Shown here: positions 55,234-62,886 of the stretch, one piece after another
Layout of the letters: each line of letters opens with the position of its first letter
Position numbering within the stretch: the stretch's first letter is position 1
DNA from: Flavobacterium poyangense
GTDB taxonomy: Bacteria; Bacteroidota; Bacteroidia; Flavobacteriales; Flavobacteriaceae
Assembly (NCBI RefSeq): GCF_011751075.1
Contig: NZ_JAALLN010000005.1
Span: 186,001 to 250,000, forward strand
Length of the DNA: 64,000 nt
Reading direction: 5' to 3'
Translations under genes and position numbers: made by a program
Notes under the pieces: model-generated
What the model was told of the DNA's origin: nothing
The model's input: the letters and a program-made list of their open reading frames with translations, nothing else
The model's database searches: none

Positions 55234-57410
55234 TATAAAGATAAGTCTAGGTCTAACATTAATTCTTTTTTTACGTCTTCTTTTACATGCTCACTATATC
55301 CCCTAGTAAAATGATAGTTTCGATCAAGTGAGTAAATATAAATTGGAGCTTCCGGCTGTATTAATTCATTTTTACCTTCAGCATTTTCGGCCACGATTGC
55401 AGCCTTGTATTTCTGGTATTTGATGTTTTCTTGAGATAATAATTCACTACCATCTTCAAAGAGATCTATTAAAAAGAGACGAGGATTCTTTTTGTCAGAT
55501 GTAATTAACGCTCTCAATGATTCATTTTCGCTTTTGGTTAATCCCAGAATAATTTTATTTGGAGTAGAATTATCTAGTGTTTTTAATTCCAACCCTGTAA
55601 TGATTTGTAAATTATCAGTGAAGATTTTTATATTATAATAATAGGGATCCGGCAAAATATAGGTTTTATTTTTCGTTACCGAACCGCTTGCACTAGCTGT
55701 TGTTTTGGTACTTGAGGTTGTATTTCCGGTTGCAGAAACAGCATTATTCATTGTATCACTTACTTCTGTTAGATATGTGACACGGGAAACTGCGGGGGGT
55801 AATTCAATTCCGGTTTCAATAATATCATTTACCCTAAGAGTTTGCACTATTGAAATGCCTTGTTGTTTTTTATCGTAAAATTCATTGACAATATTTAATT
55901 TTTCAGAAGTCAATCTGGAATAACTATCGGTATCACTTAATTTTAATAAAGGTTGAGCGTTAATTAAATGGAAGACATTATCAAAAAAGTTTGTTTCTTT
56001 ATATAGAGTAACAGAATTTTCATTTTCATCAAATGTCGTTCCCACAGCATATTTATCCGTTTTTCCTTGGTAAAGTAAGATAGTAAGTGTCGCAATATTT
56101 TTGCCTTGTACAGCAGGTGTTGTTAGTTGAATAGTTGAGGTTAGATTACTGTAATTTCCGGATTCATCAGGAGGTAATTGTAAACCATCGGCATTAATGA
56201 AATTGTCCTTTTGGGCATTAGCAATTTTAGCAATCTGCCCATAAAAAGCTGCATTTTTATTGTTGTCGGTTGTAAACTGCAGATAGAGATTATTTGCTGT
56301 AATCGTATTTGCCTGTACTTGATTGTTAATCATAACCGGCCACCCGAAAGTTCCATAAGTTATGGACGTCATTGGAACAATTCCGGTTTCTGAATCTGCC
56401 AATAAACCTATTTTTAAGTTAGCGGAATCTATAGGATTTATTTTATAATTAATCTCGCTATCATCATAGAAACCATAACTACGTGTACGATCACTTTGAA
56501 TGTAGAGGTACCAGCTATTTTTGGTGTAGAAATTATTGATTATACTGTTAAAAATTTCAGTGTCCTTTTTAGAATTTTTAACTCCTTCACTAACAATGTT
56601 TACATTGCCTTTAGGAACAAAAAGCCCATAAAAAGCGGCGATATCAATAAATTGTATGATTTGTTCTCTTTGTAGTTTTTTTTGCAAATCAGTACCGGAG
56701 AGTATGATCTTAGCATCGGTTTGACGAGCATATTCTAGATCAAAAACAAATTCTCCATTGTCAAAATTATTTTTGTAATCGCCATAGTTTAAAACAACAT
56801 CAATACCGCATTCGCCTTGTGCAAAATTGCCAAGTGATTTACCTATATCAATTAAGGGAAGTTCGAAATTATTTTTTTCGTTAAAAGTGCCGTTAATCTC
56901 TATAAATTCAGATTCTTTAAAAAAGAAATCGGACAATGAAGTTGTGAGGTCAGTTATGGTTTCATCATAACCAATATACTTAGCAGAAAAATCCGGTATG
57001 GGAATTAGAGTACCTTGTGCATCTTTGCGATTGCGGTGAAAATCATTAAAATCTTTGTTTATGTGAGCGATAAAATCTGATGTTAGTACTCCATTGTCGG
57101 GAATAATTTTTGGATTAGCGGCTGTTGTAAAAAAATCACTTTTTTGCAGGCCTCTGTATACAAAGTATTTGATATTTAGTCCCGGAAATGGTTGTTTGTA
57201 TGGACGAAGAATAAGATTTACTTTTTCAGCATTGGCAGTTTGAGGTTGTATCAGAACAACTCCTTTACAGATTGCATAAGCCTTTTTAGGAGCATCTAAA
57301 GTGAATTTGGAGGTCAGGTTAAATTCGGTGTCCGAATGGGGACCAAAGGCTTGTTGCTGATTTTGCACAAACCCTCCTGACTCCACGAAAAAATGAGATA
57401 GTGAAGACAT
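55233..57410 (-). CDS. 725-aa protein of unknown function coupled to the EndoU toxin
   Basis: I do not recognise this protein. It has no signal peptide, a beta-rich N-terminal part (ESGGFVQNQQQAFGPHSD), a Ser/Thr/Ala-rich flexible linker at about 548-575 (SATGNTTSSTKTTASASG), and a charged C-terminus ending KKELMLDLDLSL. Its stop overlaps the EndoU gene start by one base, which points to fixed stoichiometry and possibly a complex with the toxin. It begins 30 bp after the u-spanin-like gene. It may be a chaperone, an adaptor loading the toxin onto the larger particle, or a delivery subunit. Confidence 0.65.
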   Translation of the reverse strand: MSSLSHFFVESGGFVQNQQQAFGPHSDTEFNLTSKFTLDAPKKAYAICKGVVLIQPQTANAEKVNLILRPYKQPFPGLNIKYFVYRGLQKSDFFTTAANPKIIPDNGVLTSDFIAHINKDFNDFHRNRKDAQGTLIPIPDFSAKYIGYDETITDLTTSLSDFFFKESEFIEINGTFNEKNNFELPLIDIGKSLGNFAQGECGIDVVLNYGDYKNNFDNGEFVFDLEYARQTDAKIILSGTDLQKKLQREQIIQFIDIAAFYGLFVPKGNVNIVSEGVKNSKKDTEIFNSIINNFYTKNSWYLYIQSDRTRSYGFYDDSEINYKINPIDSANLKIGLLADSETGIVPMTSITYGTFGWPVMINNQVQANTITANNLYLQFTTDNNKNAAFYGQIAKIANAQKDNFINADGLQLPPDESGNYSNLTSTIQLTTPAVQGKNIATLTILLYQGKTDKYAVGTTFDENENSVTLYKETNFFDNVFHLINAQPLLKLSDTDSYSRLTSEKLNIVNEFYDKKQQGISIVQTLRVNDIIETGIELPPAVSRVTYLTEVSDTMNNAVSATGNTTSSTKTTASASGSVTKNKTYILPDPYYYNIKIFTDNLQIITGLELKTLDNSTPNKIILGLTKSENESLRALITSDKKNPRLFLIDLFEDGSELLSQENIKYQKYKAAIVAENAEGKNELIQPEAPIYIYSLDRNYHFTRGYSEHVKEDVKKELMLDLDLSL

Positions 57411-57440
57411 ATTTTGATTGGATTTTTTAAGAATTATTAT

Positions 57441-57938
57441 TTAAACCAGAACCGGCTTATAGATTTTATAAACAAATCGCAGAAGCAAAAAGACCATTAC
57501 CAGAAGTAGCGATCTCCCCATCCAGATTTGTATCTTCTGCCAAAAAGTTAAGTGATTGACAAACTTGGTAATCGTAATTGTTTTTTCCTGTACTTCTTTA
57601 ACTTGTTTCGATTTCCAGGCGGCGTATAGTTCCTGTTCTTTGAGGTGACAGTCTACCGAAAGTGCTTGCTTGTCAAGTCGAACCTTTGGGCTTTTTAAGA
57701 TGCGTCCCGCTTCGGCCTGAATAACATTTTTAAGGACTACTTTTCCGTTAAGGCATTCCAGTAGTGCCTTGTAGGAACTACTGTCATTTGCTATTTTAAA
57801 AACAGTGTCATGTAAAGTTTCGGTGATGGTGATGGTCTGGATTTTATTTTCGTTTTGTACCGGTTTCGGACTTCGACAGGAAATGAGGATCAGGACAAGA
57901 ATGAATAAAAGCCATGGTAATTTTAGTTTTTGAGTCAT
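57441..57938 (-). CDS. u-spanin-like lipoprotein with C-terminal membrane helix
   Basis: The 165-aa protein has a lipoprotein signal with lipobox LILISC (C21), a periplasmic segment of about 115 residues with helical and beta character (EQELYAAWKSKQVKEVQEKT), and a C-terminal transmembrane helix (about 138-158, SLLLVMVFLLLRFVYKIY). A lipid anchor in the outer membrane plus a helix in the inner membrane in one chain is the architecture of unimolecular spanins, which fuse the two membranes in the last step of phage lysis. The preceding gene is a CHAP endolysin, which supports the call. Sequence similarity to a known spanin was not seen. Confidence 0.7.
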   Translation of the reverse strand: MTQKLKLPWLLFILVLILISCRSPKPVQNENKIQTITITETLHDTVFKIANDSSSYKALLECLNGKVVLKNVIQAEAGRILKSPKVRLDKQALSVDCHLKEQELYAAWKSKQVKEVQEKTITITKFVNHLTFWQKIQIWMGRSLLLVMVFLLLRFVYKIYKPVLV

Positions 57939-57964
57939 AGAGAATAGGGTTTAAGAGTTTGATT

Positions 57965-58417
57965 TTATAAGCGTAAAAAGCCTGTCATGTTTGTAAGGTC
58001 ACGTTTTCTTCTGGCAACTTTATAACCTTCTCGGCTGCCGGAATTGTTGGTATTTCCTTCAATTGTGAATGCAGTATTTCCTGTGATTTTTTCAATAAAG
58101 CCGGTGTGTCCCGTCCCATTTTTGAAATTCATAATAAAAACATCCCCGCGCTGAGGTGTTTTTTGCACCAAAAGAGGTCTCGAATTATATTGATCCAACA
58201 CACCCGCGGTTTTCTTTAAAGGATTTTTTTGATTGGTTTGCTGCGAAGCTTTCTGATTACACCAGTAAACAAAAGCCATACACCAGGGATGTCCTTTGTC
58301 TAGTCCGACGCTTCTTAGGTAAATTTCGACTTCGGGGCCTGCATTACTGTTTCGTGGCATTTCTTCGACACCAATCTGAGCAGTGGCGATTTCTAAAGTT
58401 TTTTCGGGGAGTGTCAT
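57965..58417 (-). CDS. CHAP-type peptidoglycan hydrolase (endolysin)
   Basis: The 150-aa enzyme has the CHAP/TIGR02594-like fold: KTLEIATAQIGVEEMPRN, the catalytic PWCMAFVYWC (C46), the His motif GTGHTGFIEKI (H104) and a third polar site in TIEGNTN (E120 or N122). These cysteine hydrolases cut peptide or amide bonds of peptidoglycan in phage lysis. There is no signal peptide, so it would need a holin to reach the wall. Its start codon overlaps the stop of the upstream small membrane protein (ATGA), and the u-spanin-like gene follows by 26 bp, completing a lysis cassette. Confidence 0.92.
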   Translation of the reverse strand: MTLPEKTLEIATAQIGVEEMPRNSNAGPEVEIYLRSVGLDKGHPWCMAFVYWCNQKASQQTNQKNPLKKTAGVLDQYNSRPLLVQKTPQRGDVFIMNFKNGTGHTGFIEKITGNTAFTIEGNTNNSGSREGYKVARRKRDLTNMTGFLRL

Positions 58418-58701
58418 AACTGTTTTCCGTTTAGCTGTTTAAATTTTTGCAATTCATCAACCAGTTGTTGGTTGATGAGCATGAGTTCTTTGTGTTGTAT
58501 TTCCATTTTTTTTATGGTGTCGGTAGCAGAAGTAAGCCTTGCTGTGAGATCGTCGAGAAGATCACGGTAATATTTTACGGCACTTATGGTATTGTCAAGT
58601 TCGGCTGAACGATCTTCGGCGAGTGATTTTCGCATAGAGAAAAACCAGGTGATAAATGCGGCAAAGAATGCGGTTAGAGTGGGGTATAAAAATTGCTCCA
58701 T
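58414..58701 (-). CDS. Small membrane protein with coiled coil, holin candidate
   Basis: The 95-aa protein has one N-terminal transmembrane helix (about residues 5-22, LYPTLTAFFAAFITWFFS). A positive turn (MRKS) and a long amphipathic helix follow (about 30-90, with DDLTARLTSATDTIKKMEIQ) that is predicted to form a coiled coil. Its stop overlaps the CHAP endolysin start (ATGA). This gene order (small membrane protein, endolysin, spanin) is typical of phage lysis modules, so it may form or control the hole that lets the endolysin out. One-helix holins exist, but the long coiled coil could also mark a structural anchor. Confidence 0.65.
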   Translation of the reverse strand: MEQFLYPTLTAFFAAFITWFFSMRKSLAEDRSAELDNTISAVKYYRDLLDDLTARLTSATDTIKKMEIQHKELMLINQQLVDELQKFKQLNGKQL

Positions 58702-58881
58702 TGATAGTTATTGAAATTTGAGTATTAGGGTTTGAATTATTTTGGTCAGATTACCAGAGAGTTGTTTGACGAGGAAACGCAATCGGAGTTTTTTTTAGAT
58801 GCTGAGGTGGAGTTACATCCTTTTGAGATTGCAAATATTAGGTAAAAAAAGCCCTAAAAAAAGCAAATGCAAGGAGGGTGT

Positions 58882-58920
58882 ACATTTGTATTCTAGGACT
58901 TTACAGAGTTGTTCAGAAGA
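58882..58920 (-). promoter_or_regulatory. Conserved 39-bp motif upstream of the lysis/toxin operon
   Basis: This is the second copy of the motif described at 51555-51593. It lies 181-219 bp before the first gene of the lysis operon (start 58701), in the 290-bp gap that follows the 81-aa regulator-like gene. Its minus-strand core is CAACTCTG. The similar distance to both operon heads suggests one shared control. Confidence 0.55.
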
Positions 58921-58991
58921 AGAACAAACCTCATTTTTAGAGTATTAAATGATGCATCTTTGCATCATCATTGCAGATTTGTTTTTTTAAG

Positions 58992-59237
58992 TTATGATGG
59001 TTTCCCTTGATTATTTATTAGCTCTTCAATTCTTCGCAATTCTGAAGTGATTGGTGTACAAAGAATTTCATACAAAGTAGTTCGCGAAATAGGGTAAACG
59101 GGATACACATATTTACGCCACACTACGGTAGTGGGAATATCTTCCGTTTTGTGTTTTTGATACAATTCTTTAACAAGTTTGTAGCGTAATAGTTTATTTT
59201 TTTGAATTCCGAGGCTTCTGCTTGAAGATATAGACAT
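58992..59237 (-). CDS. 81-aa regulator-like protein, paralogue of the 84-aa protein at 62209-62463
   Basis: The basic protein has the block TEDIPTTVVWRKYVYPVYPI followed by SRTTLYEILCTPITSEL, where SRTTLYEIL reads like a recognition helix. Residues 5-75 are about 75 percent identical by eye to the 84-aa protein on the other side of the repressor gene. Small proteins of this type occur beside DUF3164 genes in Bacteroidota phages, so a phage origin is likely. As a DNA-binding protein placed just before the lysis operon, it could be its activator (inference). Confidence 0.7.
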   Translation of the reverse strand: MSISSSRSLGIQKNKLLRYKLVKELYQKHKTEDIPTTVVWRKYVYPVYPISRTTLYEILCTPITSELRRIEELINNQGKPS

Positions 59238-59958
59238 AAGATGTGGTATTTAGAATGATAGAAAAGGATGAAAGGTTCTTGAAAATGAGAGAGTAGTTTA
59301 AATAATGATGCAATCAGAATTAGAAATTATTTGAATAATGAGAATTGTGATATAGTAAATAAAACAGCCAAAACCATTTGATCATTTTTAATAAATGGTT
59401 TTACACTTCTCTAAAGCCATTTGGCATCGGACCCTGTTCTGGGGCCGTGTTCGTTATTTTTTAACAATTTGAGTCAGCAATTCCCGCGTAAGAACTCCGT
59501 TTCCGGAATTTTTTCAAATCCGGATTCTAAAAAAAGGATGCGTTTTTGGCTGTTTGTTCTTAAAGCAGAAATTGCTTGCTTCTCGGTTCTTGTTTCTCCT
59601 CATGAGGAAAAAGAGGAACCGCTTTTTACTGTTGGAGGACTGTTTTTTTACCTTATACTCGGAACATTAGAGTATTTTTTAATCCATGATTTTTAAGTAC
59701 GATGCTTTAATAGTAGTTAACAATCTGGTGTTGTTTAGTAGAGAAGTCAATACTGAAATTTTAGTTTTTGAACTCATTTATAATTATTTATTCGTCAGGT
59801 TTTGAGACTGATAACTGACTTTGGTTTTAAGTTTACTTAAATAGAGTTTTAAGATTATTCTCATTCTAAAATAGAACCATTCTCTGAATAAAAGTATTGG
59901 TTTTAAATTTGTTGCAATCAATAGAATTGTTAAAATTACGGAGATGTATATATCGTCA
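59238..59958. other. Gap of about 720 bp in the early region, with one small membrane frame
   Basis: The gap lies between the 81-aa gene and the DUF3164 gene. A plus-strand frame with a TTG start at 59421-59696 was rejected as a gene. The rest is AT-rich. The minus-strand frame at 59784-59969, listed separately, starts inside the end of the DUF3164 gene and covers part of this gap. Confidence 0.4.
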
Positions 59959-59969
59959 TTAAGCTGCAT
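59784..59969 (-). CDS. Possible 61-aa membrane protein coupled to DUF3164
   Basis: The ATG start overlaps the DUF3164 stop by 11 bases, which allows translational coupling. Residues about 7-25 (YISVILTILLIATNLKPIL) form one hydrophobic helix, followed by a basic tail. Small membrane proteins are frequent in phage early regions. No family was recognised and the frame is short, so it may be non-coding. Confidence 0.35.
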   Translation of the reverse strand: MQLNDDIYISVILTILLIATNLKPILLFREWFYFRMRIILKLYLSKLKTKVSYQSQNLTNK

Positions 59970-60675
59970 GATTTTGTTTGTTTTGCTGATTAAAGAAATT
60001 AAATGCGTATCCCTGTAAAAAATCTACTGAAGAGATTGACAGCGGAATATTGGTTTTTGTACCATTTTCTGCAATTCGGCTTGCTTCGATAAACCAACTG
60101 GAACGCACAGGTCTGAAAGAAGAAGCAATAATTTCAACACCGTCGGTAAATTCTTCATTGTTAAATTCTTTTGTCAGTTTTTGAAGCTCCAAAACGCGCG
60201 AACCTTTTAAGTTTCCCTTGGCATCTTTTTTAAGCAAGTTAAAAACAATCTTGACCAACGATGCCGTTTCTTTGCTTGTTGAAAGTGATGCAATATATTG
60301 CTGTACTTTTTCAATACCAATAGTAACAGTATCGTCCCAGCCTTCATTGATGCGATATCCGATTGTGATTTCTTCGCGGTCATTAGAGAAAGTATGCGAC
60401 ATTTGTTTTTCTTTAAAGCCATAAACCTGATTTTTTAAATCAAGAATGGTTTCAAACAATTTGAAGGTCTCTGTTTTTGCATTTCGCATCATTTCTGAGG
60501 TTTCATGTAACCTTGAAAGTGCTTTTGGAATTGTTTCGGCTACCAGTTTTTTGTAAGTGTCTCTTTCTTCATTTTTTTTACTTTCAATTTGATGCAAAGC
60601 TTCTTTTAATTGTTGGGCTGAAAATTGCGATAAATCCAGAACCGGCGTTGTTGGGTTTGTTAAAGGAGTGCTCAT
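59959..60675 (-). CDS. DUF3164 family protein (Mu-like phage protein)
   Basis: The 238-aa protein matches the DUF3164 pattern: a helical N-terminal half with repeated Lys/Glu (QQLKEALHQIESKKNEERD), ITIGYRINEGWDDTVTIGIE in the middle and DGVEIIASSFRPVRSSWFIE near the end. DUF3164 genes are found in the early regions of Mu-like transposing phages and related elements, with unknown function. No Mu transposase genes are present in this window, so the gene is best seen as a relic or a retained regulatory part of a phage-derived element. Confidence 0.85.
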   Translation of the reverse strand: MSTPLTNPTTPVLDLSQFSAQQLKEALHQIESKKNEERDTYKKLVAETIPKALSRLHETSEMMRNAKTETFKLFETILDLKNQVYGFKEKQMSHTFSNDREEITIGYRINEGWDDTVTIGIEKVQQYIASLSTSKETASLVKIVFNLLKKDAKGNLKGSRVLELQKLTKEFNNEEFTDGVEIIASSFRPVRSSWFIEASRIAENGTKTNIPLSISSVDFLQGYAFNFFNQQNKQNHAA

Positions 60676-60688
60676 AATAGGTGGTTTT

Positions 60689-60964
60689 TTAGTATATTAA
60701 AATTTCGTCTTTAAACGGATCTCCGTAATAAGGTTTGAAGTTGTATTGAACAGCAAGTTTCGAAACTTCTTTTAGTTTATTTTCAATAGTCGGTGAAACG
60801 GGGCGAGGAGTAGCGCTTTCACCGTCGAGAATATGCATCCATTGAAAACGTTCCTGATTGATGCAGATTCTTTCTCCGGATGTGAAAGTTTTTCTTCTTT
60901 CTGAGCAGTACTGAAGTGCAAGATATAATTGTGCAATTCTTGTTTCGATTTGATTTTTATTCAT
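60689..60964 (-). CDS. 91-aa phage-like hypothetical protein
   Basis: The small protein starts MNKNQIETRIAQLYLALQYC and contains RICINQERFQWMHILDGE, with a positively charged first half. It lies 13 bp upstream of the DUF3164 gene on the same strand and is the first gene of the early operon, transcribed away from the repressor. No family is recognised. Its position resembles small early genes of Mu-like phages. Confidence 0.6.
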   Translation of the reverse strand: MNKNQIETRIAQLYLALQYCSERRKTFTSGERICINQERFQWMHILDGESATPRPVSPTIENKLKEVSKLAVQYNFKPYYGDPFKDEILIY

Positions 60965-61399
60965 GATTTCTTTCTAATAAGGTTTACAAGTATTTGATAT
61001 TAGGTTCTGATGTTTTTTTTCGGATTGATAGTATTTCAATTAAGCGGTTTTTTAAATGGTGAAGTTTAATGAAATTCGAATATTCTCATCATATTTAAGT
61101 AATTAACTAAGGAATATTTGTTGCGTTTTTTGGTTATTGATGGATAATACTACATGTGATTCGTAGTTTTGTTACCGGTTAGCGTAATGACTTATTATTT
61201 GTTTTTTGATTCTTGAAAAGAGTTTACATGTTTGTTTATTAGTTGTTTGTGTTTATTTGAAGCGGCTTGGTTTGTTTTTGTATTCCATAAATTTGTATGC
61301 ATTGGTATTGTTTTTGAGAATTATTTTTCTTTACTTTGCAAATATAATGTAAAATAATACATTAAAACAAATAATTAACGTAGAAAAATACATCTTTTT
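60965..61399. promoter_or_regulatory. Divergent control region between repressor and early operon, with tandem operators
   Basis: The 435-bp gap separates the minus-strand early operon from the plus-strand S24 repressor. At 61346-61363 a perfect inverted repeat, AATGTA and TACATT, has a 6-base spacer. A second, weaker copy, AACGTA and TACATC with the same spacer, lies at 61377-61394. The two are 31 bp apart, about three helical turns, so bound dimers would sit on one face of the DNA. Both lie just before the repressor start, fitting autoregulation. No clear operator was found close to the early operon start. Confidence 0.65.
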
Positions 61400-62083
61400 A
61401 TGGGGTCAACGGAAAGAATGCGTGAGTATCTTGATTTTAAAGGGATTAGTAAGTATAAGTTTTGTAATGACTTGGGCTTTTCTAATAAGTTTTTGGATAA
61501 TAGCAGCAATATGGGTACCGACAAGGCGTGTAAAATATTACAGTATTACGCTGATATTAATTCAGAGTGGTTGTTAACCGGAAATGGGCCTATGATTAAG
61601 GAAGATAATGCTAATATTGTAATTATGAATAAAGACAGAAAAACGATGGACTCGTTGTATGTAAATCAAGAGATACCTTTATATGATTTGGAAGCAGTAG
61701 CGGGATTAAGGGAATTGTTTAAAAGTGGAAAACCGCAGCGAATTCTGGATACGATCAAAATTCCAAATCTTCCAAAATGTGATGGGGCTATTTCTGTGAC
61801 TGGAGATAGTATGTATCCGCTACTCAAATCCGGAGATATTGTTTTGTATAAAGAAACGGAGTTCGAAAATATCTTTTTTGGAGAAATGTATTTGTTAAGT
61901 GTTAAGTTAAATGACTGGGAAGAATACATTACGGTTAAGTATGTTCAGAAATCTGAGCAAGGTCAGGAGTTTGTAAAACTGGTTAGTCAGAATTCACATC
62001 ATCAGCCTAAAGACATTCACATCTCAAAAATTTCGGCATTGGCACTTATTAAAGCAAGTATTCGAATCAATACGATGATGTAG
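61400..62083 (+). CDS. CI/LexA-type repressor with S24 peptidase domain
   Basis: The 227-aa protein has an N-terminal helix-turn-helix (about residues 8-60, GISKYKFCNDLGFSNKFLD) and a C-terminal S24 domain with catalytic S137 (GDSMYP) and K180 (ITVKYV). An Ala-Gly pair (A101-G102 in EAVAGLREL) lies 36 residues before the Ser, as at the cleavage site of LexA and lambda CI. The protein is therefore expected to cleave itself when RecA is activated by DNA damage. It should repress the island's early and, indirectly, late genes, making the island SOS-inducible. It has tandem operator-like repeats just upstream and a terminator just after. Confidence 0.9.
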   Translation: MGSTERMREYLDFKGISKYKFCNDLGFSNKFLDNSSNMGTDKACKILQYYADINSEWLLTGNGPMIKEDNANIVIMNKDRKTMDSLYVNQEIPLYDLEAVAGLRELFKSGKPQRILDTIKIPNLPKCDGAISVTGDSMYPLLKSGDIVLYKETEFENIFFGEMYLLSVKLNDWEEYITVKYVQKSEQGQEFVKLVSQNSHHQPKDIHISKISALALIKASIRINTMM

Positions 62084-62106
62084 AGAACTAATCATGTATT
62101 AAGTAT

Positions 62107-62147
62107 AAAAAAACGAAATTTCATTGATTTGGAATTTCGTTTTTTTT
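62107..62147. terminator. Bidirectional terminator after the repressor gene
   Basis: AAAAAACGAAATT and AATTTCGTTTTTT form a stem with a 12-base loop and A/T runs on both sides. It lies between the plus-strand repressor and the minus-strand 84-aa gene, and is fit to end both. Confidence 0.85.
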
Positions 62148-62208
62148 ATTCTATAATGTACTTAACGAATGGATCTATCTCTATTTTTTAGGAGTACGTC
62201 CCTGCAGT

Positions 62209-62463
62209 TTAAGTAGAAAGTTGTTGTTGGTTACTTTTATAAATAGCCTCTTCTATTTTTTTTAGTTCAGTAGTTATCGGTGTACACAAAACTTCATATA
62301 GTGTAGTTCGTGAAATAGGATAGATTGGACAAATGTATTTTCGCCAGACAACAGTGGTGGGAATATCTTCTGTTTTGTGTTTGTTGTAAAGATCTTTTAT
62401 TAGTTTGTAGCGAAGCAGTTTGTTTCTTTGCGTGCCTAGACTTCGGTTTGTTGATTGTGCCAT
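62209..62463 (-). CDS. 84-aa regulator-like protein, paralogue of the 81-aa protein
   Basis: The start is set at 62463 (MAQSTNRSLGTQRNK), which aligns with the start of the paralogue at 58992-59237; the frame stays open upstream to 62538. The conserved block IPTTVVWRKYICPIYPI followed by SRTTLYEVLCTPITTEL is almost unchanged. Two copies flanking the repressor and early genes suggest a duplicated control protein, perhaps with different target sites. No known family is recognised. Confidence 0.7.
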   Translation of the reverse strand: MAQSTNRSLGTQRNKLLRYKLIKDLYNKHKTEDIPTTVVWRKYICPIYPISRTTLYEVLCTPITTELKKIEEAIYKSNQQQLST

Positions 62464-62886
62464 GTAGTTGTGAAAGTAAAGTTTGTTTGTAACAAGATTA
62501 ATTTGTGATACTAAATTTGCTTTTGATATCGAGAACAAATTTAAAACTCAAGGGTGCGGTTTCCAATTTTTTCGATTAGCAAAGTCAGTAGTTTCAGTCT
62601 TTTATGTCCTGATTTTAAAAGAGAATCCTCCGTTTAGGATTGCGTAGCCTGTATGGACTGTCAGTAACAAAGTTTCGGATAGTTTTAAAGTATGCAATTT
62701 TCATTTGTTTAGCTTGATAGCTAATTCCTCATCTCTGGTTAAAACTGAAGTTAATTGATACAGACCGGTCAAAGATTCAATATTGTTTTATTCAGGTATT
62801 TCTACTTAGAGGCGATTTCGAAAAATGTTATAAGTTCGATTTTCTGAATATTCAACGATTTTAAATCATTAAAAAAATCCCCGCTG
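62464..62886. other. Intergenic region between the island and the tail-collar gene
   Basis: The 423 bp contain no supported gene, no clear promoter and no attachment-like direct repeat that I can match to the left side of the island near 29 kb. It separates the minus-strand 84-aa gene from a plus-strand tail-collar cluster. Confidence 0.5.

Noticed and set aside
59421..59696. Plus-strand 91-codon frame with a TTG start in the early region
   Set aside because: It opposes all neighbouring genes, has no good start or recognised motif, and its N-terminal part reads like translated non-coding DNA. It is kept only as a possibility.
29391..60964. Contractile injection system (tailocin or eCIS)
   Set aside because: No sheath, tube, baseplate, spike or AAA+ ATPase pattern was recognised in any frame.
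29292..62886. Direct-repeat attachment sites bounding the island
   Set aside because: No matching repeat could be found by eye between the left edge near 29.3 kb and the right edge near 62.5 kb, and no tRNA is adjacent.
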